Origin: Alcanivorax hongdengensis A-11-3
GTDB lineage: Bacteria > Pseudomonadota > Gammaproteobacteria > Pseudomonadales > Alcanivoracaceae
DNA length: 64,000 nucleotides
Assembly: GCF_000300995.1 (NCBI RefSeq)
Contig: NZ_AMRJ01000015.1
Coordinates: forward strand, 18,912 to 82,911
Direction: 5' to 3'
The position numbers were made by a program, and so were the translations under genes. Under the pieces are notes generated by a model that worked only from the letters and a program-made list of their open reading frames with translations, ran no database searches and was not told where the DNA came from. This document shows, piece by piece, positions 1-8,789 of this stretch (position 1 is its first letter; the number at the start of each line of letters is the position of its first letter).

Positions 1-19
1 CCGCCGTTCTGGAGTGCCG

Positions 20-859
20 CTAGCGGCGATAGGGGTTGCGACGGGCCTTTCGCGGCGGCTTCTGGTCACGCTGGTGACGCAGGCGGGCGCGACCGTAGAG
101 GCCGGTGTATTTCTTGCCTTTCAGGTCGACCTTGTCGATCAGCGGCTTGATCTGCTCGGCGGTCAGGTCCATCCAGCGGCCCTGGCGCAGTTGTGGCGGC
201 AGCTTGAGGTCGCCGAAACGAATCCGCATCAGGCGCGCCACATCCAGGTCCTGGGACTGGAACAGGCGACGCACTTCCCGGTATTTGCCGCCCACCAGGG
301 TGACCTTGTACCAGTGATTGGCGCCTTCTTCCGCGCCGCCGGCATCCTCGATGCTCTCGAACTGGGAGATGCCATCCTCCAGCAACACGCCGTCCAGCAT
401 GGCCTGGCGCTTTTCTGCGGTCATGCCGCCGCGCACGCGCACGGCGTACTCACGGACAAAGCCGTTGGAGGGATGCATCAGCCGGTGGGCCAGCTCGCCA
501 TCGGTGGTGAACAGCATCAGCCCGGTGGTATTGATGTCCAGGCGTCCTACCTGCACCCAGCGCATGCCCTGCAGGCGCGGCAGGTTATCAAATACCGTGG
601 GGCGACCTTCCGGGTCGTTGCGTGAGCAGACCTCCCCCGGGGGCTTGTGATACATGATCACCCGTTGAACTGTTTCGTCTTCGGCCTTCACCTTCACTAT
701 CCTGCCATCGACACGCAAGGTGTCCTCGGGGCCAACCCGGTCACCCAGGGTGGCGATATTACCGTTCACGGAAACCCGGCCATCACTGATCCAGGTCTCC
801 AGCTCGCGGCGGGAACCCAGCCCTGCTCGGGCCAGGACTTTCTGCAACTTCTCACTCAT
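20..859 (-). CDS. rluB: 23S rRNA pseudouridine synthase RluB
   Basis: Converts a uridine of 23S rRNA (U2605 in E. coli) to pseudouridine during large-subunit assembly. The 279-residue product has an N-terminal S4 RNA-binding domain (about residues 3-50) and the RsuA-type catalytic motif GRLDINTTGL with Asp108, and ends in a highly basic tail from about residue 250. The frame stays open upstream to 985, but the ATG at 859 gives the canonical MSEKLQKVLARAG start. That start lies inside the 3' end of scpB (8-nt overlap), so the two are probably translationally coupled. scpA-scpB-rluB is a common bacterial gene order. The function is assigned from family knowledge and the motif is plain. Confidence 0.95.
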   Translation of the reverse strand: MSEKLQKVLARAGLGSRRELETWISDGRVSVNGNIATLGDRVGPEDTLRVDGRIVKVKAEDETVQRVIMYHKPPGEVCSRNDPEGRPTVFDNLPRLQGMRWVQVGRLDINTTGLMLFTTDGELAHRLMHPSNGFVREYAVRVRGGMTAEKRQAMLDGVLLEDGISQFESIEDAGGAEEGANHWYKVTLVGGKYREVRRLFQSQDLDVARLMRIRFGDLKLPPQLRQGRWMDLTAEQIKPLIDKVDLKGKKYTGLYGRARLRHQRDQKPPRKARRNPYRR

Positions 860-1718
860 GGGGTGTCTGGTCGTCCTCGTCGCTGGCGTCGTCGCCATCG
901 GTGGCTGTCGCCGTCTCGTCAGCGCTGTCGGCCTCGTGCTCGGCCGCATCCTGGGCGCCTGGCTTGCGGCGGAATTCCGCTTCAAAGCCGGACAGCACCT
1001 CGTCCACCTTGTCCATGCTCATCAGCATCGACTCGTCAATTTCCGGCTCCTGTTCCAGGCCGGGGATGCTTTCCTGGTCACCGGGCAGGCGGGCCTCGTG
1101 TTCGTCACTGCCAGCACCCTGATCATCCTCGCTCAAGGTGGTAGCATCCGGGTCCGGCGCATCACTGAGCGCCAGCTCTTCGTTGATACGATCCAGGTCG
1201 CGGATTTCCGCCAGCGTCGGCAGCTCTTCCAGGCTCTTGAGGTCGAAGTAGTCCAGGAACTGGCGGGTGGTGGCAAACATGGCCGGCCGGCCGGGCACGT
1301 CACGATGGCCCACCACGCGCACCCAGTTGCGCTCCAGCAAACTCTTGATGATGTGTGAGCTCACGGACACACCCCGAATTTCCTCGATCTCGCCACGGGT
1401 AATCGGCTGGCGATAGGCAATGAGGGCCAGGGTTTCCAGCACCGCCCGGCTGTAGCGAGGCGGCTTTTCCTGCCACAGGCGGCTGACCCAGGGGCCCAGC
1501 TCGCTGCGCACCTGGAAACGAAACCCGGAGGCCACTTCCCGCAGATAGATGCCGCGCTCGGCATAATCCTCATTGAGCTCTTCGAGCAGTTTGCCCAGCT
1601 CCGGCTTGCCGGGCCGGTCTTCCTCGTCAAACAGTTCCAGCATGGCATCGCGGCTAAGCGGGCCGTCGGATACCAGAATGGCCGCTTCGACGATCTTTTT
1701 GATTTGTTCTGCTTCCAC
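852..1718 (-). CDS. scpB: Segregation and condensation protein B
   Basis: Kleisin-associated subunit of the Smc-ScpAB condensin complex, which acts on the nucleoid in chromosome compaction and segregation. The 288-residue product has the winged-helix ScpB core in about residues 1-185 (motifs ALIAYRQPITRGEIEEIRG and GRPAMFATT). After about residue 190 comes a long Asp/Glu-rich tail, as in many gammaproteobacterial ScpB proteins. It starts with GTG, with GAGGG about 7 nt upstream. It follows scpA with 2 nt between stop and start and overlaps rluB, so the three probably form an operon. Confidence 0.95.
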   Translation of the reverse strand: MEAEQIKKIVEAAILVSDGPLSRDAMLELFDEEDRPGKPELGKLLEELNEDYAERGIYLREVASGFRFQVRSELGPWVSRLWQEKPPRYSRAVLETLALIAYRQPITRGEIEEIRGVSVSSHIIKSLLERNWVRVVGHRDVPGRPAMFATTRQFLDYFDLKSLEELPTLAEIRDLDRINEELALSDAPDPDATTLSEDDQGAGSDEHEARLPGDQESIPGLEQEPEIDESMLMSMDKVDEVLSGFEAEFRRKPGAQDAAEHEADSADETATATDGDDASDEDDQTPHE

Positions 1719-1720
1719 GC

Positions 1721-2647
1721 TTATCCCTCGGTGCCGTCGTGGGCGTCTTGCGGTTCGTCGTCATCATCCAGTTCCAGGGCGGCCAGCGCCTCGGATTCTT
1801 CCAGTACCAGGGTCTTGGCCTTCACGTGGATGGGCGTGAATGGCCCGTTCTGGATCAGTTCCACCAGTGAGCCCTTGACCAGCTCCAGCATGGCCAGGAA
1901 GGTCACCACCACGCCAAGGCGGCCCTCTTCCGGATTGAACAGCTCCACGAAGGGCACGAACTCCCGTCCCTTGAGCCGATCCAGTACGTTGGCCATACGC
2001 TCGCGGGTGGACAGTTTCTCGCGTGAGACCTGGTGGCTTTCAAACATGTCGGCGCGGTGCATGACTTCCTTGAGGGCCAGCAGCAACTCGCGCATATCCA
2101 CATCCGGCTGGGCCTTCTCCCGGCTGTAGTCCGGGCGCCGGGCCTCGGCCACATGGATGTCGCGCTCCAGGCGGGGCAGCTCGTCGATATCCCCCGCGGC
2201 CTTCTTGAAGCGCTCGTATTCCTGCAGCCGGCGAATCAGCTCGGCACGGGGGTCTTCGCCCTCTTCTTCCTCGTCCTCCTTGGGGCGTGGAAGCAGCATG
2301 CGCGACTTGATCTCGCTGAGCATGGCGGCCATCACCAGATATTCGGCGGCCAGCTCGAAATTCATGGCCTTCATCAGCTCCACGTACTCCATGTACTGAC
2401 TGGTGATGGTGGCCACCGGGATATCGAGAATATCCAGATTCTGTCGCTTGATCAGGTAGAGCAGCAGGTCCAGCGGGCCCTCGAAGGCTTCCAGGAAGAC
2501 TTCCAGCGCATCCGGGGGGATGTAGAGATCGTCGGGCAGCTTGGTGATGGCCTTGCCATAGACCAGACCGAACGGCATCTCCGACTGACTCGGGTGATGC
2601 GGCGTAAAGGTCTGTGTTGAGTCTGTCTGCTCGACGGTCTCTGTCAT
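1721..2647 (-). CDS. scpA: Segregation and condensation protein A (kleisin)
   Basis: Kleisin subunit that bridges Smc heads in the bacterial condensin. The 308-residue product carries the ScpA signature FEGPLDLLLYLIKRQNLDILDIPVA (about residues 53-77, quoted here only in part as FEGPLDLLLYLIKRQ), followed by EYLVMAAMLSEIKSRMLLP. The acidic central linker EDEEEEGED is typical. The C-terminal winged helix includes FLAMLELVKGSLVE. It lies directly upstream of scpB and 15 nt after trpS. The ATG start is preceded by GGGAGAG. Confidence 0.95.
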   Translation of the reverse strand: MTETVEQTDSTQTFTPHHPSQSEMPFGLVYGKAITKLPDDLYIPPDALEVFLEAFEGPLDLLLYLIKRQNLDILDIPVATITSQYMEYVELMKAMNFELAAEYLVMAAMLSEIKSRMLLPRPKEDEEEEGEDPRAELIRRLQEYERFKKAAGDIDELPRLERDIHVAEARRPDYSREKAQPDVDMRELLLALKEVMHRADMFESHQVSREKLSTRERMANVLDRLKGREFVPFVELFNPEEGRLGVVVTFLAMLELVKGSLVELIQNGPFTPIHVKAKTLVLEESEALAALELDDDDEPQDAHDGTEG

Positions 2648-2662
2648 CTGTCTCTCCCGCCG

Positions 2663-3877
2663 TTAGCGGTAATTGAGGCCCATGGCGCCACGCACCTCTT
2701 CCAGGGTGGCACGGGCGGCCTCGCGGGCTTCTTCACTGCCCTCGGCGACGATGGTGCGAACCAGATCCGGGTTGCGCAGGTGCTCCTCGGCACGCTTGCG
2801 AATCGGCTCTACTTCTTCCTGCACCGCCTCGATGATCGGTTTCTTGCAGTCCAGGCAGCCGATGCCGGCGCTGGTACAGCCATCTTGCACCCACTGGCGG
2901 GTGGTGTCATCGGAGTAGACCATATGGAACTGCCACACCGGGCAGTTCTGCGGGTTGCCCGGGTCGGTGCGGCGTACCCGCGCCGGATCCGTGGGCATGC
3001 GGCGGATCTTGCTCTCGATTTCGCCGGCTTCTTCACGCATGCCGATGAAGTTGCCATAGGACTTGGACATTTTCTGACCATCCAGCCCCGGCATCTTGGA
3101 GGCCTTGGTCAGCAGCGCCTGGGGCTCGGGCAGAATGACCTTGCCGCCACCTTCCAGGTCCCCGTACAGGCGCTCCTTGTCGCCCAGGGTGATGTTTTGC
3201 TGGTTATCAACCAGTGCCCGTGCCGTTTCCAGGGCCGATTCGTCGCCCTTTTCCTGGTACTGGCGGCGATGATTGGTGTAGATCTTCGCCTGTTTTTTGC
3301 CCATTTTCTTGATGGCGGCTTCCACCGCCTCCTCGAAGCCCGGCTCGCGCCCGTAGAGGTGATTGAAGCGACGTGCCACCTCACGGGTCAGCTCCACATG
3401 GGCCACCTGGTCAGCGCCCACCGGCACCTGCCCGGCCCGGTAGGCCAGGATGTCCGCGGACTGCAGCAGCGGATAACCGAGAAAGCCGTAGGTACTCAGG
3501 TCCTTCTCGCGCAGTTTTTCCTGCTGGTCCTTGTAGGTGGGCACTCGTTCCAGCCAGCTCAGCGGCGTCATCATCGACAACAGCAGGTGCAGCTCGGCGT
3601 GCTCGGGCACCTGGCTCTGAATGAACAGGGTGGCCGAGCCCGGGTTGACGCCGGCGGCCAGCCAGTCAATCACCAGGTCCCAGACGTGCTGTTCGATCTT
3701 CTGCGGATTCTCGTATTCCGTGGTCAGGCCATGCCAGTCCGCCACAAAGAAGAAGCACTCGTATTCATGCTGCAGGCGTACCCAGTTCTTCAGTACGCCA
3801 TGGTAGTGCCCCATGTGCAGACGGCCAGTGGCGCGCATGCCGGATACCACTCGCTGGGAAGGAACCACGGAACTCAA
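2663..3877 (-). CDS. trpS: Tryptophanyl-tRNA synthetase (TTG start)
   Basis: Charges tRNA-Trp with tryptophan in the cytoplasm. It is a class I synthetase with the HIGH-type motif in GRLHMGHYHG near the N terminus and the KMSKS loop as GQKMSKSYGN. It also has a GCLDCKK segment in the C-terminal half, as in the longer TrpS subtype. The open frame reaches 3937, but AAGGAG (3885-3890) sits 7 nt before a TTG at 3877. That start yields LSSVVPSQRVVSGMRATG, which matches the usual N terminus, so a TTG start and 404 residues are preferred. It lies between yciO and scpA in one minus-strand run. Confidence 0.93.
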   Translation of the reverse strand: MSSVVPSQRVVSGMRATGRLHMGHYHGVLKNWVRLQHEYECFFFVADWHGLTTEYENPQKIEQHVWDLVIDWLAAGVNPGSATLFIQSQVPEHAELHLLLSMMTPLSWLERVPTYKDQQEKLREKDLSTYGFLGYPLLQSADILAYRAGQVPVGADQVAHVELTREVARRFNHLYGREPGFEEAVEAAIKKMGKKQAKIYTNHRRQYQEKGDESALETARALVDNQQNITLGDKERLYGDLEGGGKVILPEPQALLTKASKMPGLDGQKMSKSYGNFIGMREEAGEIESKIRRMPTDPARVRRTDPGNPQNCPVWQFHMVYSDDTTRQWVQDGCTSAGIGCLDCKKPIIEAVQEEVEPIRKRAEEHLRNPDLVRTIVAEGSEEAREAARATLEEVRGAMGLNYR

Positions 3878-4013
3878 AAGCCAACTCCTTGTGAACAACG
3901 CTCGCGCCCCTGGACGGACGCACTGGAAAGCCCGCAATTATAAGGGCAACCGGGGCCGCAAAGACAGCGTCACGGGCACAGTCGTGCAAAGCGTGACCGT
4001 TTTCGTGGAAGCG

Positions 4014-4637
4014 CTAAAAAATGCTGTCCACCGGGCCGGCCCCTTCGCGCACGATATGCGGGCCGTCGCCCTCGCAGAGGCTGATGACGGTGGTTTCGGT
4101 AACGCCGCCAAAACCACCGTCGATCACCAGATCCACGTGCCCCTGCAGAAAATCACGCACATCCTGGGGGTCGGTGAGCGGAAATTCGTCATCCGGCAGA
4201 TGGCAGGTGGAGGTCATGATCGGCTCGCCATGTTCGGCCAGTAGCGCCTGGCAGATGGCGTGATCGGGCACGCGGATGCCGATGGTGCGCTTTTTCGGGT
4301 CCATCAGGCGCCGCGGCACTTCCGAGGTGCCCTGCAGGATAAAGGTGTAGGGGCCCGGGGTATGCGCCTTGAGCAGACGGTAATCCGGGTTGTCGATCTT
4401 GGCATAGGTGGCCAGGGCCGACAGGTCATGGCACAGCAGGGTGAACTGGTGCTTCTTGTCCAGCCGGCGCAGGCGAATCAACTGGTCGAGGGCGGCTTTT
4501 TCGCCGATGCCGCAGCCCAGCGCGTAGGTGGTATCGGTGGGATAGGCAATCAGCCCGCCACGGCGCAGCACGTCCACCGCCTGGCGAATCAGGCGCGGCT
4601 GCGGAGTTTCCGGGTGAATATAGAGTGTCTCGGTCAT
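4014..4637 (-). CDS. yciO: YciO, Sua5/YciO/YrdC-family protein
   Basis: Member of the threonylcarbamoyl-AMP synthase superfamily. The YciO branch is related to TsaC/Sua5 (tRNA t6A synthesis), but its role is less certain. The 207-residue product has the nucleotide/RNA-binding fold motifs AYPTDTTYALGC, LRRLDKKHQFTLLC, TPGPYTFIL and KRTIGIRVPDH. The ATG at 4637 gives MTETLYIHPE. The upstream extension of the frame to 4814 is low-complexity and overlaps the neighbouring rnm gene, so it is rejected. It lies 47 nt downstream of rnm. The rnm-yciO pairing also occurs in enterobacteria. Confidence 0.88.
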   Translation of the reverse strand: MTETLYIHPETPQPRLIRQAVDVLRRGGLIAYPTDTTYALGCGIGEKAALDQLIRLRRLDKKHQFTLLCHDLSALATYAKIDNPDYRLLKAHTPGPYTFILQGTSEVPRRLMDPKKRTIGIRVPDHAICQALLAEHGEPIMTSTCHLPDDEFPLTDPQDVRDFLQGHVDLVIDGGFGGVTETTVISLCEGDGPHIVREGAGPVDSIF

Positions 4638-4684
4638 GGGCTGGCATTGTGCGACGCCGTGCAGGCCCGCGCAAGCGGCTCGGG

Positions 4685-5530
4685 TTAGCGGCCCGCCCAC
4701 ACCGGCCGGGCCTGTGACGGCAGTGGCGGCAGCCGCCCCAGTGCCAGCCAGCGCTGTTCCGGTGAGTGAAAATCGGAACCGGCGGAGACGGCCAGGTCGA
4801 AATGCTGCCAGCACTCATTGAGCAGCGTCTGCTGTTGCGGTGTCAGGCCCGGCATGGCCAGCTCCATGCCCTCGCCGCCCGCCGCCTTGAAGGCGCCCAT
4901 TAGCTGTCGCAGCCGCTTGCGCGTCATGCCATAGGCCTGGGGGTGCGCCAGCACGGCAATGCCACCGGCTTCACGAATGGCGGCTATGCCCTCCTCCAGA
5001 CTGCACCACGGGGTGCTCACGTAGGCGGATTGGCCCTGCTTGAGGAAGCGATTGAAGGCATGGCGATGATTGCGGACCCGGCCGGCCTGCTCCAGCATTT
5101 TGGCAAACCAGGGGCGCCCGGGAGCCACGTCATCGGCCAGCTCGCAGGCGCGCTCATAGCTGTTGGCCAGGCCAGCGGCCCGGTCCAGCTTGCGACCAAT
5201 CTGCCGGGCCCGTTCCACCCGCGCTTCGCGCTGGGCGGCGACGCGGGCCTGCAGGGCCCCGTTGTCGGTGTCCAGCCATAACCCCAGCACGTGGATTTCG
5301 CGGGTTTCATAACGCACCGACAGCTCAATGCCATTTACCAGGTCGATACCATGCTGGCTGGCCGCGGCGCGCGCTTCCGGCAGCCCCGCCAGGGTGTCGT
5401 GGTCGGTAAGCGCCAGGCAGGTGACTCCGTAGTCCGCCGCCCGCTTGACCAGCTCGGAGGGGCTCAGGGCACCGTCCGAAGCCAGGCTGTGGCTATGGAG
5501 GTCCGGGCATTGATAGTTAAAAACGGTCAT
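4685..5530 (-). CDS. rnm: PHP-domain phosphoesterase (RNase AM / YciV family)
   Basis: Probable metal-dependent 5'-3' exonuclease/3',5'-nucleotide bisphosphate phosphatase of the PHP family, the group that includes E. coli YciV (RNase AM), involved in RNA 5'-end maturation. The 281-residue product begins with the PHP metal-binding motif DLHSHSLASDG, followed by LALTDHDTLAGL. Later metal-ligand segments are AVLAHPQAYG and SAGSDFHSPEQRW. The length fits the family. It diverges from yciB; the two coding regions are about 100 nt apart. The broad activity is known for the family, while the exact substrate here is inferred. Confidence 0.85.
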   Translation of the reverse strand: MTVFNYQCPDLHSHSLASDGALSPSELVKRAADYGVTCLALTDHDTLAGLPEARAAASQHGIDLVNGIELSVRYETREIHVLGLWLDTDNGALQARVAAQREARVERARQIGRKLDRAAGLANSYERACELADDVAPGRPWFAKMLEQAGRVRNHRHAFNRFLKQGQSAYVSTPWCSLEEGIAAIREAGGIAVLAHPQAYGMTRKRLRQLMGAFKAAGGEGMELAMPGLTPQQQTLLNECWQHFDLAVSAGSDFHSPEQRWLALGRLPPLPSQARPVWAGR

Positions 5531-5634
5531 AGGGTATGTGCAGTCATCGCAACCGGGCGCTCACGCTACCACAGATGGTGGGTGAATTGCGCTGCCGATC
5601 CCGTTACCATCGGCCTCTCGCAAAAGGACAGTTC

Positions 5635-6291
5635 ATGAAGCAGTTATTCGATTATCTGCCGGTAGTGGTGTTTTTCGGGCTCTATTTTCTGGGCGGCCGG
5701 GACATCATGCTGGCGACACAGGGCATCATGGCCGCCAGCGTCGTGCAAATCGTGCTGGGCTGGCTGGTATGGCGCACCGTCAAGCGCATGCACCTGATGG
5801 TGTTTGTTATCACCATGATCTTCGGCACCCTGACGCTGCTTTTCCGTGACCCGGTATTCATCAAGTGGCGCCCGTCCATTATCAGTTTTGTACTGGCCGC
5901 CGTGTTGCTGGTGGGCCACTTCCTGCGTGAGCGCAATTTGCTGCAGCGTCTGTGCGAATCACTGATGGCCTCCGGCTTCGGCTTTGTGGTGGCACTCAGC
6001 AAGAAAGACTGGCAGCGGCTCAACCTGGCCTTTGTGCTCTACTTTGTCTTCCTCGGCCTGCTCAACCTTTATATTGCCTTCCGGTTCAGCACGGATTTCT
6101 GGATGACCTTCAAGATGTTCGGCTTTTCTGCCATCCAGATGCTCTTTTATGGCTGCGTCATTGGCTATATCTACAAGCGCATGCCGGAAGCGGATCGCCA
6201 GCGACTGTTCCATGGCAAGAACGATGACCCAACCCCTCCCCCAGCAAACCAGGAAAAGAAGGATGACGATGCTGTACGCGATCATCAGTGA
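5635..6291 (+). CDS. yciB: Inner-membrane septation protein A (YciB)
   Basis: Multi-pass inner-membrane protein of the YciB/IspZ family, implicated in cell-envelope synthesis and intracellular septation. The 218-residue product begins [20 protein letters not shown], which is diagnostic of the family, and has about five to six hydrophobic segments. Conserved stretches are [11 protein letters not shown] and the C-terminal [15 protein letters not shown]. The ATG at 5635 has AAAGGA 6-7 nt upstream (CAAAAGGACAGTTC); the open frame to 5536 lacks a comparable site. The end overlaps yciI by 23 nt, as in the conserved yciB-yciI pair. Confidence 0.93.
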   Translation: MKQLFDYLPVVVFFGLYFLGGRDIMLATQGIMAASVVQIVLGWLVWRTVKRMHLMVFVITMIFGTLTLLFRDPVFIKWRPSIISFVLAAVLLVGHFLRERNLLQRLCESLMASGFGFVVALSKKDWQRLNLAFVLYFVFLGLLNLYIAFRFSTDFWMTFKMFGFSAIQMLFYGCVIGYIYKRMPEADRQRLFHGKNDDPTPPPANQEKKDDDAVRDHQ

Positions 6292-6568
6292 AGACGTGCC
6301 CGATTCCCTGCCCCTGCGCGGCGCGGCCCGCCCGGATCACCTGGCCCGGCTGGAAGCCCTGAAGGACGCAGGCCGCCTGGTGCTGGCCGGCCCCCACCCG
6401 GCCATCGATAGCAATGACCCCGGTGATGCGGGCTTCAGCGGTTCGCTGATCGTGGCCGAGTTCGAGTCACTGGAAGCGGCGCAGCAATGGGCCGACCAGG
6501 ACCCCTATGTGGATGCCGGTGTCTATCAGCGAGTCACCGTCAAGCCGTTCAAACGGGTTCTGCCCTGA
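6269..6568 (+). CDS. yciI: YciI family protein
   Basis: Small cytosolic protein of the YciI/YCII family (ferredoxin-like dimeric fold with a conserved His and Asp; biochemical role not settled). The 99-residue product begins [19 protein letters not shown] and contains [22 protein letters not shown], with the conserved His, and the [17 protein letters not shown] motif. An alternative ATG 6 nt upstream exists (MTMLYA), but AGAAGG lies at a better distance for 6269. The gene overlaps yciB and is probably cotranscribed with it. Confidence 0.9.
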   Translation: MLYAIISEDVPDSLPLRGAARPDHLARLEALKDAGRLVLAGPHPAIDSNDPGDAGFSGSLIVAEFESLEAAQQWADQDPYVDAGVYQRVTVKPFKRVLP

Positions 6569-6683
6569 GCAATTTGCCTTTTTTTACAAAGAGCCACTGG
6601 TGTGGCGGCAGAAATGTGACGATGGTAATGCCGCCTGGCGCCGCCCTTGACTAGACTGCGCGGCCGGATCGAAGGAGTAACCG

Positions 6684-7346
6684 ATGCTTGCAAGATTGTT
6701 GTGTATTGTCGCCCTGGCCATCATGAGCCTGCCGGCCCTGGCGTCCACCGCCTGGGTGGACGACAGTATTTATGTGCCCATTCGCGCCACCGCCAGCCCG
6801 GGCGGCCGCATCCTGCACCGGGGCATCAAAAGCGGCACACGCATCGAGTTTCTCGGTAATGACGGCGACTGGGCCAAGATTCGTTACGGCGATATCGAGG
6901 GCTACATCGGCAAGCAATATGTCAGCCAGACGCCCACCGCCGCCATCCAGCTGGAGCGCGTCAGCAAGGAAAACCAGGAAGCCCGGGCGGAATTGTCCAA
7001 GTTGCGCAACCAGATGGCGGACCTGAAAGGTGAGCGTGACGCCCTGTCGGACCAGACCAGCCAGCTGAAAAACTCGCTGGACTCCCGCGGCAAGGAACTG
7101 GACAAGTTGCAGAAAGTGGCCGCCGACCCCATTCGCCTGGACCAGGCCAACCGCCACCTGAACGAGGAGCTGAGCCTGCTGCGCTCGGAGCTGGATCAGG
7201 TGAAAGCGGAGAATGTCATGCTGCGCAATAACAACACCTCGCGGGAGTGGATCACCGGGGTGGGCATTCTTATCCTGGGCCTGATCGCCGGCATCCTGTT
7301 CCGCTCGCGTTCCACGCGCCGGCGCAGCGGCGGCTGGACCAACTGA
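6684..7346 (+). CDS. SH3-domain envelope protein with coiled coil and C-terminal anchor
   Basis: Probable periplasmic bacterial-SH3 protein of the TIGR04211/YgiM type, anchored in the inner membrane. Visible parts are a signal peptide (residues 1-20, ending ALA-STA) and an SH3 domain at about 21-85 (TASPGGRILHRGIKSGTRIEFLGNDGDWAKIRYGDIEGYI in part). A heptad-rich coiled coil follows from about 90 to 175, then a single membrane helix (ITGVGILILGLIAGILF) with a basic RSRSTRRRSGG tail. GAAGGAG lies 7-8 nt before the ATG. The substrate or partner is unknown. Its Rho-independent terminator just downstream is split by an inserted repeat. Confidence 0.85.
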   Translation: MLARLLCIVALAIMSLPALASTAWVDDSIYVPIRATASPGGRILHRGIKSGTRIEFLGNDGDWAKIRYGDIEGYIGKQYVSQTPTAAIQLERVSKENQEARAELSKLRNQMADLKGERDALSDQTSQLKNSLDSRGKELDKLQKVAADPIRLDQANRHLNEELSLLRSELDQVKAENVMLRNNNTSREWITGVGILILGLIAGILFRSRSTRRRSGGWTN

Positions 7347-7351
7347 TCCCC

Positions 7352-7371
7352 GAAAAAGCCCGGCACCAGCC
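7352..7371 (+). terminator. Left half of a Rho-independent terminator split by a repeat
   Basis: Before insertion the sequence reads AAAAAGCCCGGC-ACCA-GCCGGGTTTTTT, a perfect hairpin with an ACCA loop and a T-run, placed about 10 nt after the SH3 gene stop. The left arm and loop are here. The right arm with its T-run is now at 7571-7590, after a 199-bp insert. GGCACCAGCC occurs on both sides as a 10-bp duplication. Confidence 0.85.
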
Positions 7372-7570
7372 GTAATGCTGTTCACTTAAGCGGAGCAAAT
7401 CTAGCTCAACCCTTTCAGGCAGGTCCCCTCTCCCCCTGCGGGGGAGGGACAGGGAGAGGGTGCGGGCAAATTTCAATGACTTACCATTGATCTGGCTGTC
7501 CCGTCCCCCTCTCCCCAACCCCTCTCCCGCAAGGGGAGAGGGGCTTAAAAGCTTAAGTGAACAGCATTAC
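7372..7570. repeat. MITE-like hairpin repeat, copy 1, inserted in a terminator loop
   Basis: A 199-bp non-coding element with 20-bp perfect terminal inverted repeats (GTAATGCTGTTCACTTAAGC and its complement). Inside are two inverted copies of a C-rich block (CCCCTCTCCCC-TGC-GGGGGAGGG type, at about 7424-7460 and 7505-7543) and a small central palindrome TCAATG...CATTGA. It is flanked by a 10-bp direct repeat GGCACCAGCC (7362-7371 and 7571-7580), as expected for transpositional insertion. The closely similar copy at about 45119-45313 defines its ends. No transposase is encoded, so mobility, if any, would need help in trans. Confidence 0.85.
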
Positions 7571-7590
7571 GGCACCAGCCGGGTTTTTTA
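7571..7590 (+). terminator. Right half of the split Rho-independent terminator
   Basis: GGCACCAGCCGGGTTTTTTA: the duplicated loop region, right stem arm and T-run of the terminator whose left arm is at 7352-7371. The right half alone keeps the small GGC-ACCA-GCC hairpin and the T-run, so weak terminator activity may remain. Confidence 0.75.
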
Positions 7591-7621
7591 TTGGTTCTGC
7601 GCCGCTTCTCGGCTGGCAGTC

Positions 7622-8629
7622 TCAGTCATCCACCAGCCCGAACTGGGTTTCCACCCTGAAGACCACGCCGGTCACGCCCTTGAAATTGTCTTCCCGGGGC
7701 CAGAATGCGTACGGCTCTACTTCGTAATAAAGCCAGTCTCGCCAGATGTTGCGCCGGAAACGCAGGCTCACCCGCCAGGTTTCAATGGCGGTGACCGGCC
7801 GGGTATAGGCGTCATAACTGGCGTACAACCCTATGCCGCTGCGTTTGCCGAGGCGGAAGTACAACGCGCCGCCCTGATTGAAGTACCAGTTGCGGCCGGC
7901 TTCGTTGTTTTCCTCGGTGAGCTCGATTTCGTTGCTGAATCGGAAGCTGGTCACCGGTGTGATAGGCCGGTCCAGTTCAAACAGGCTGCTGGTGCCAAAA
8001 CCCTCCGGGTCCTCCCAATAGCCTTTCTGTGTGAACCGGAACCAGGTCTTGCCACCGGGCAACTGGTAACGCCAACGGTAGCGGGCCCGGGTGAAAACTT
8101 TCAACTGGGAACGCAGGCCCGCATCCAGGTCAATATCCATGCGGTCACTGGTGGTCACCACCCAGCGAAGGGCGCTGCGGAAACCATTGTTATTGTTGTT
8201 GCCAACCTGCTCCGGACGCGAGGCCAGATCATCGCGCAGCTCGTCGTCGCGGTCGGAGTCGGTGCGAAATACCAGGCTGAGCCGGTTTTCCGCGTTGGGC
8301 AGCTCCGCCTTGGCGCGGATATTGAGGTCACTGCCGGAATCGTGGTCATCCTGCCAGCGATAGGCACTGATCACCCGCAGCAAGGTGCCCGGTTGCTCAT
8401 CAATGGCATGGTTGGGGTCGGCGAAGAAATGGTCCACCCAGCGGCTGGGCCAGCACACCGTGCGAGACATCCAGTCATGGGTGCGGTCGATTAGCCCGCC
8501 GCTGGCCTGGGCCTGACGGCACACATCCCGGATTTGTTGTTGTTCTTGCGCCTCTTGCGCGGCCTGCTGATCAGCCAGCACCGGCGTTGTCATCAGACAA
8601 GCCAGCAGGCACCAGTAACGGGCATCCAT
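7622..8629 (-). CDS. Predicted outer-membrane beta-barrel protein, function unknown
   Basis: No named function is recognised. The 335-residue product has a cleavable signal peptide (about residues 1-19, ending PVLA-DQQ) and a Gln-rich linker. The rest is a long series of alternating polar/aromatic strands (for example ARYRWRYQLPGGKTWFRFTQ, WRVSLRFRRNIWRDWLYYEV), ending in FRVETQFGLVDD. This pattern suggests an outer-membrane beta-barrel. Two Cys residues near the start (RDVCRQ and RTVCWP) may form a disulphide. It diverges from the acyltransferase at 8790. There is no strong Shine-Dalgarno before the ATG. Confidence 0.7.
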   Translation of the reverse strand: MDARYWCLLACLMTTPVLADQQAAQEAQEQQQIRDVCRQAQASGGLIDRTHDWMSRTVCWPSRWVDHFFADPNHAIDEQPGTLLRVISAYRWQDDHDSGSDLNIRAKAELPNAENRLSLVFRTDSDRDDELRDDLASRPEQVGNNNNNGFRSALRWVVTTSDRMDIDLDAGLRSQLKVFTRARYRWRYQLPGGKTWFRFTQKGYWEDPEGFGTSSLFELDRPITPVTSFRFSNEIELTEENNEAGRNWYFNQGGALYFRLGKRSGIGLYASYDAYTRPVTAIETWRVSLRFRRNIWRDWLYYEVEPYAFWPREDNFKGVTGVVFRVETQFGLVDD

Positions 8630-8789
8630 ACTGCCAGCATAGCCTTGCGCGCAGGCCGGCGGAATCCCGCCACCAAAAGAAATTATCGGTCATGGTGCAG
8701 GGCGCTATTTTGACCGAAACTGACACGGTACAAGCGCCCGCCTTTTCGCTAGGCTTGCGGGTTAAATCCATGAATTTACACGGCTTACC

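Noticed and set aside
2780..3943. A 387-residue plus-strand open frame opposite trpS
   Set aside because: Shadow of trpS. The minus strand shows both class I synthetase motifs, while the plus frame has none.
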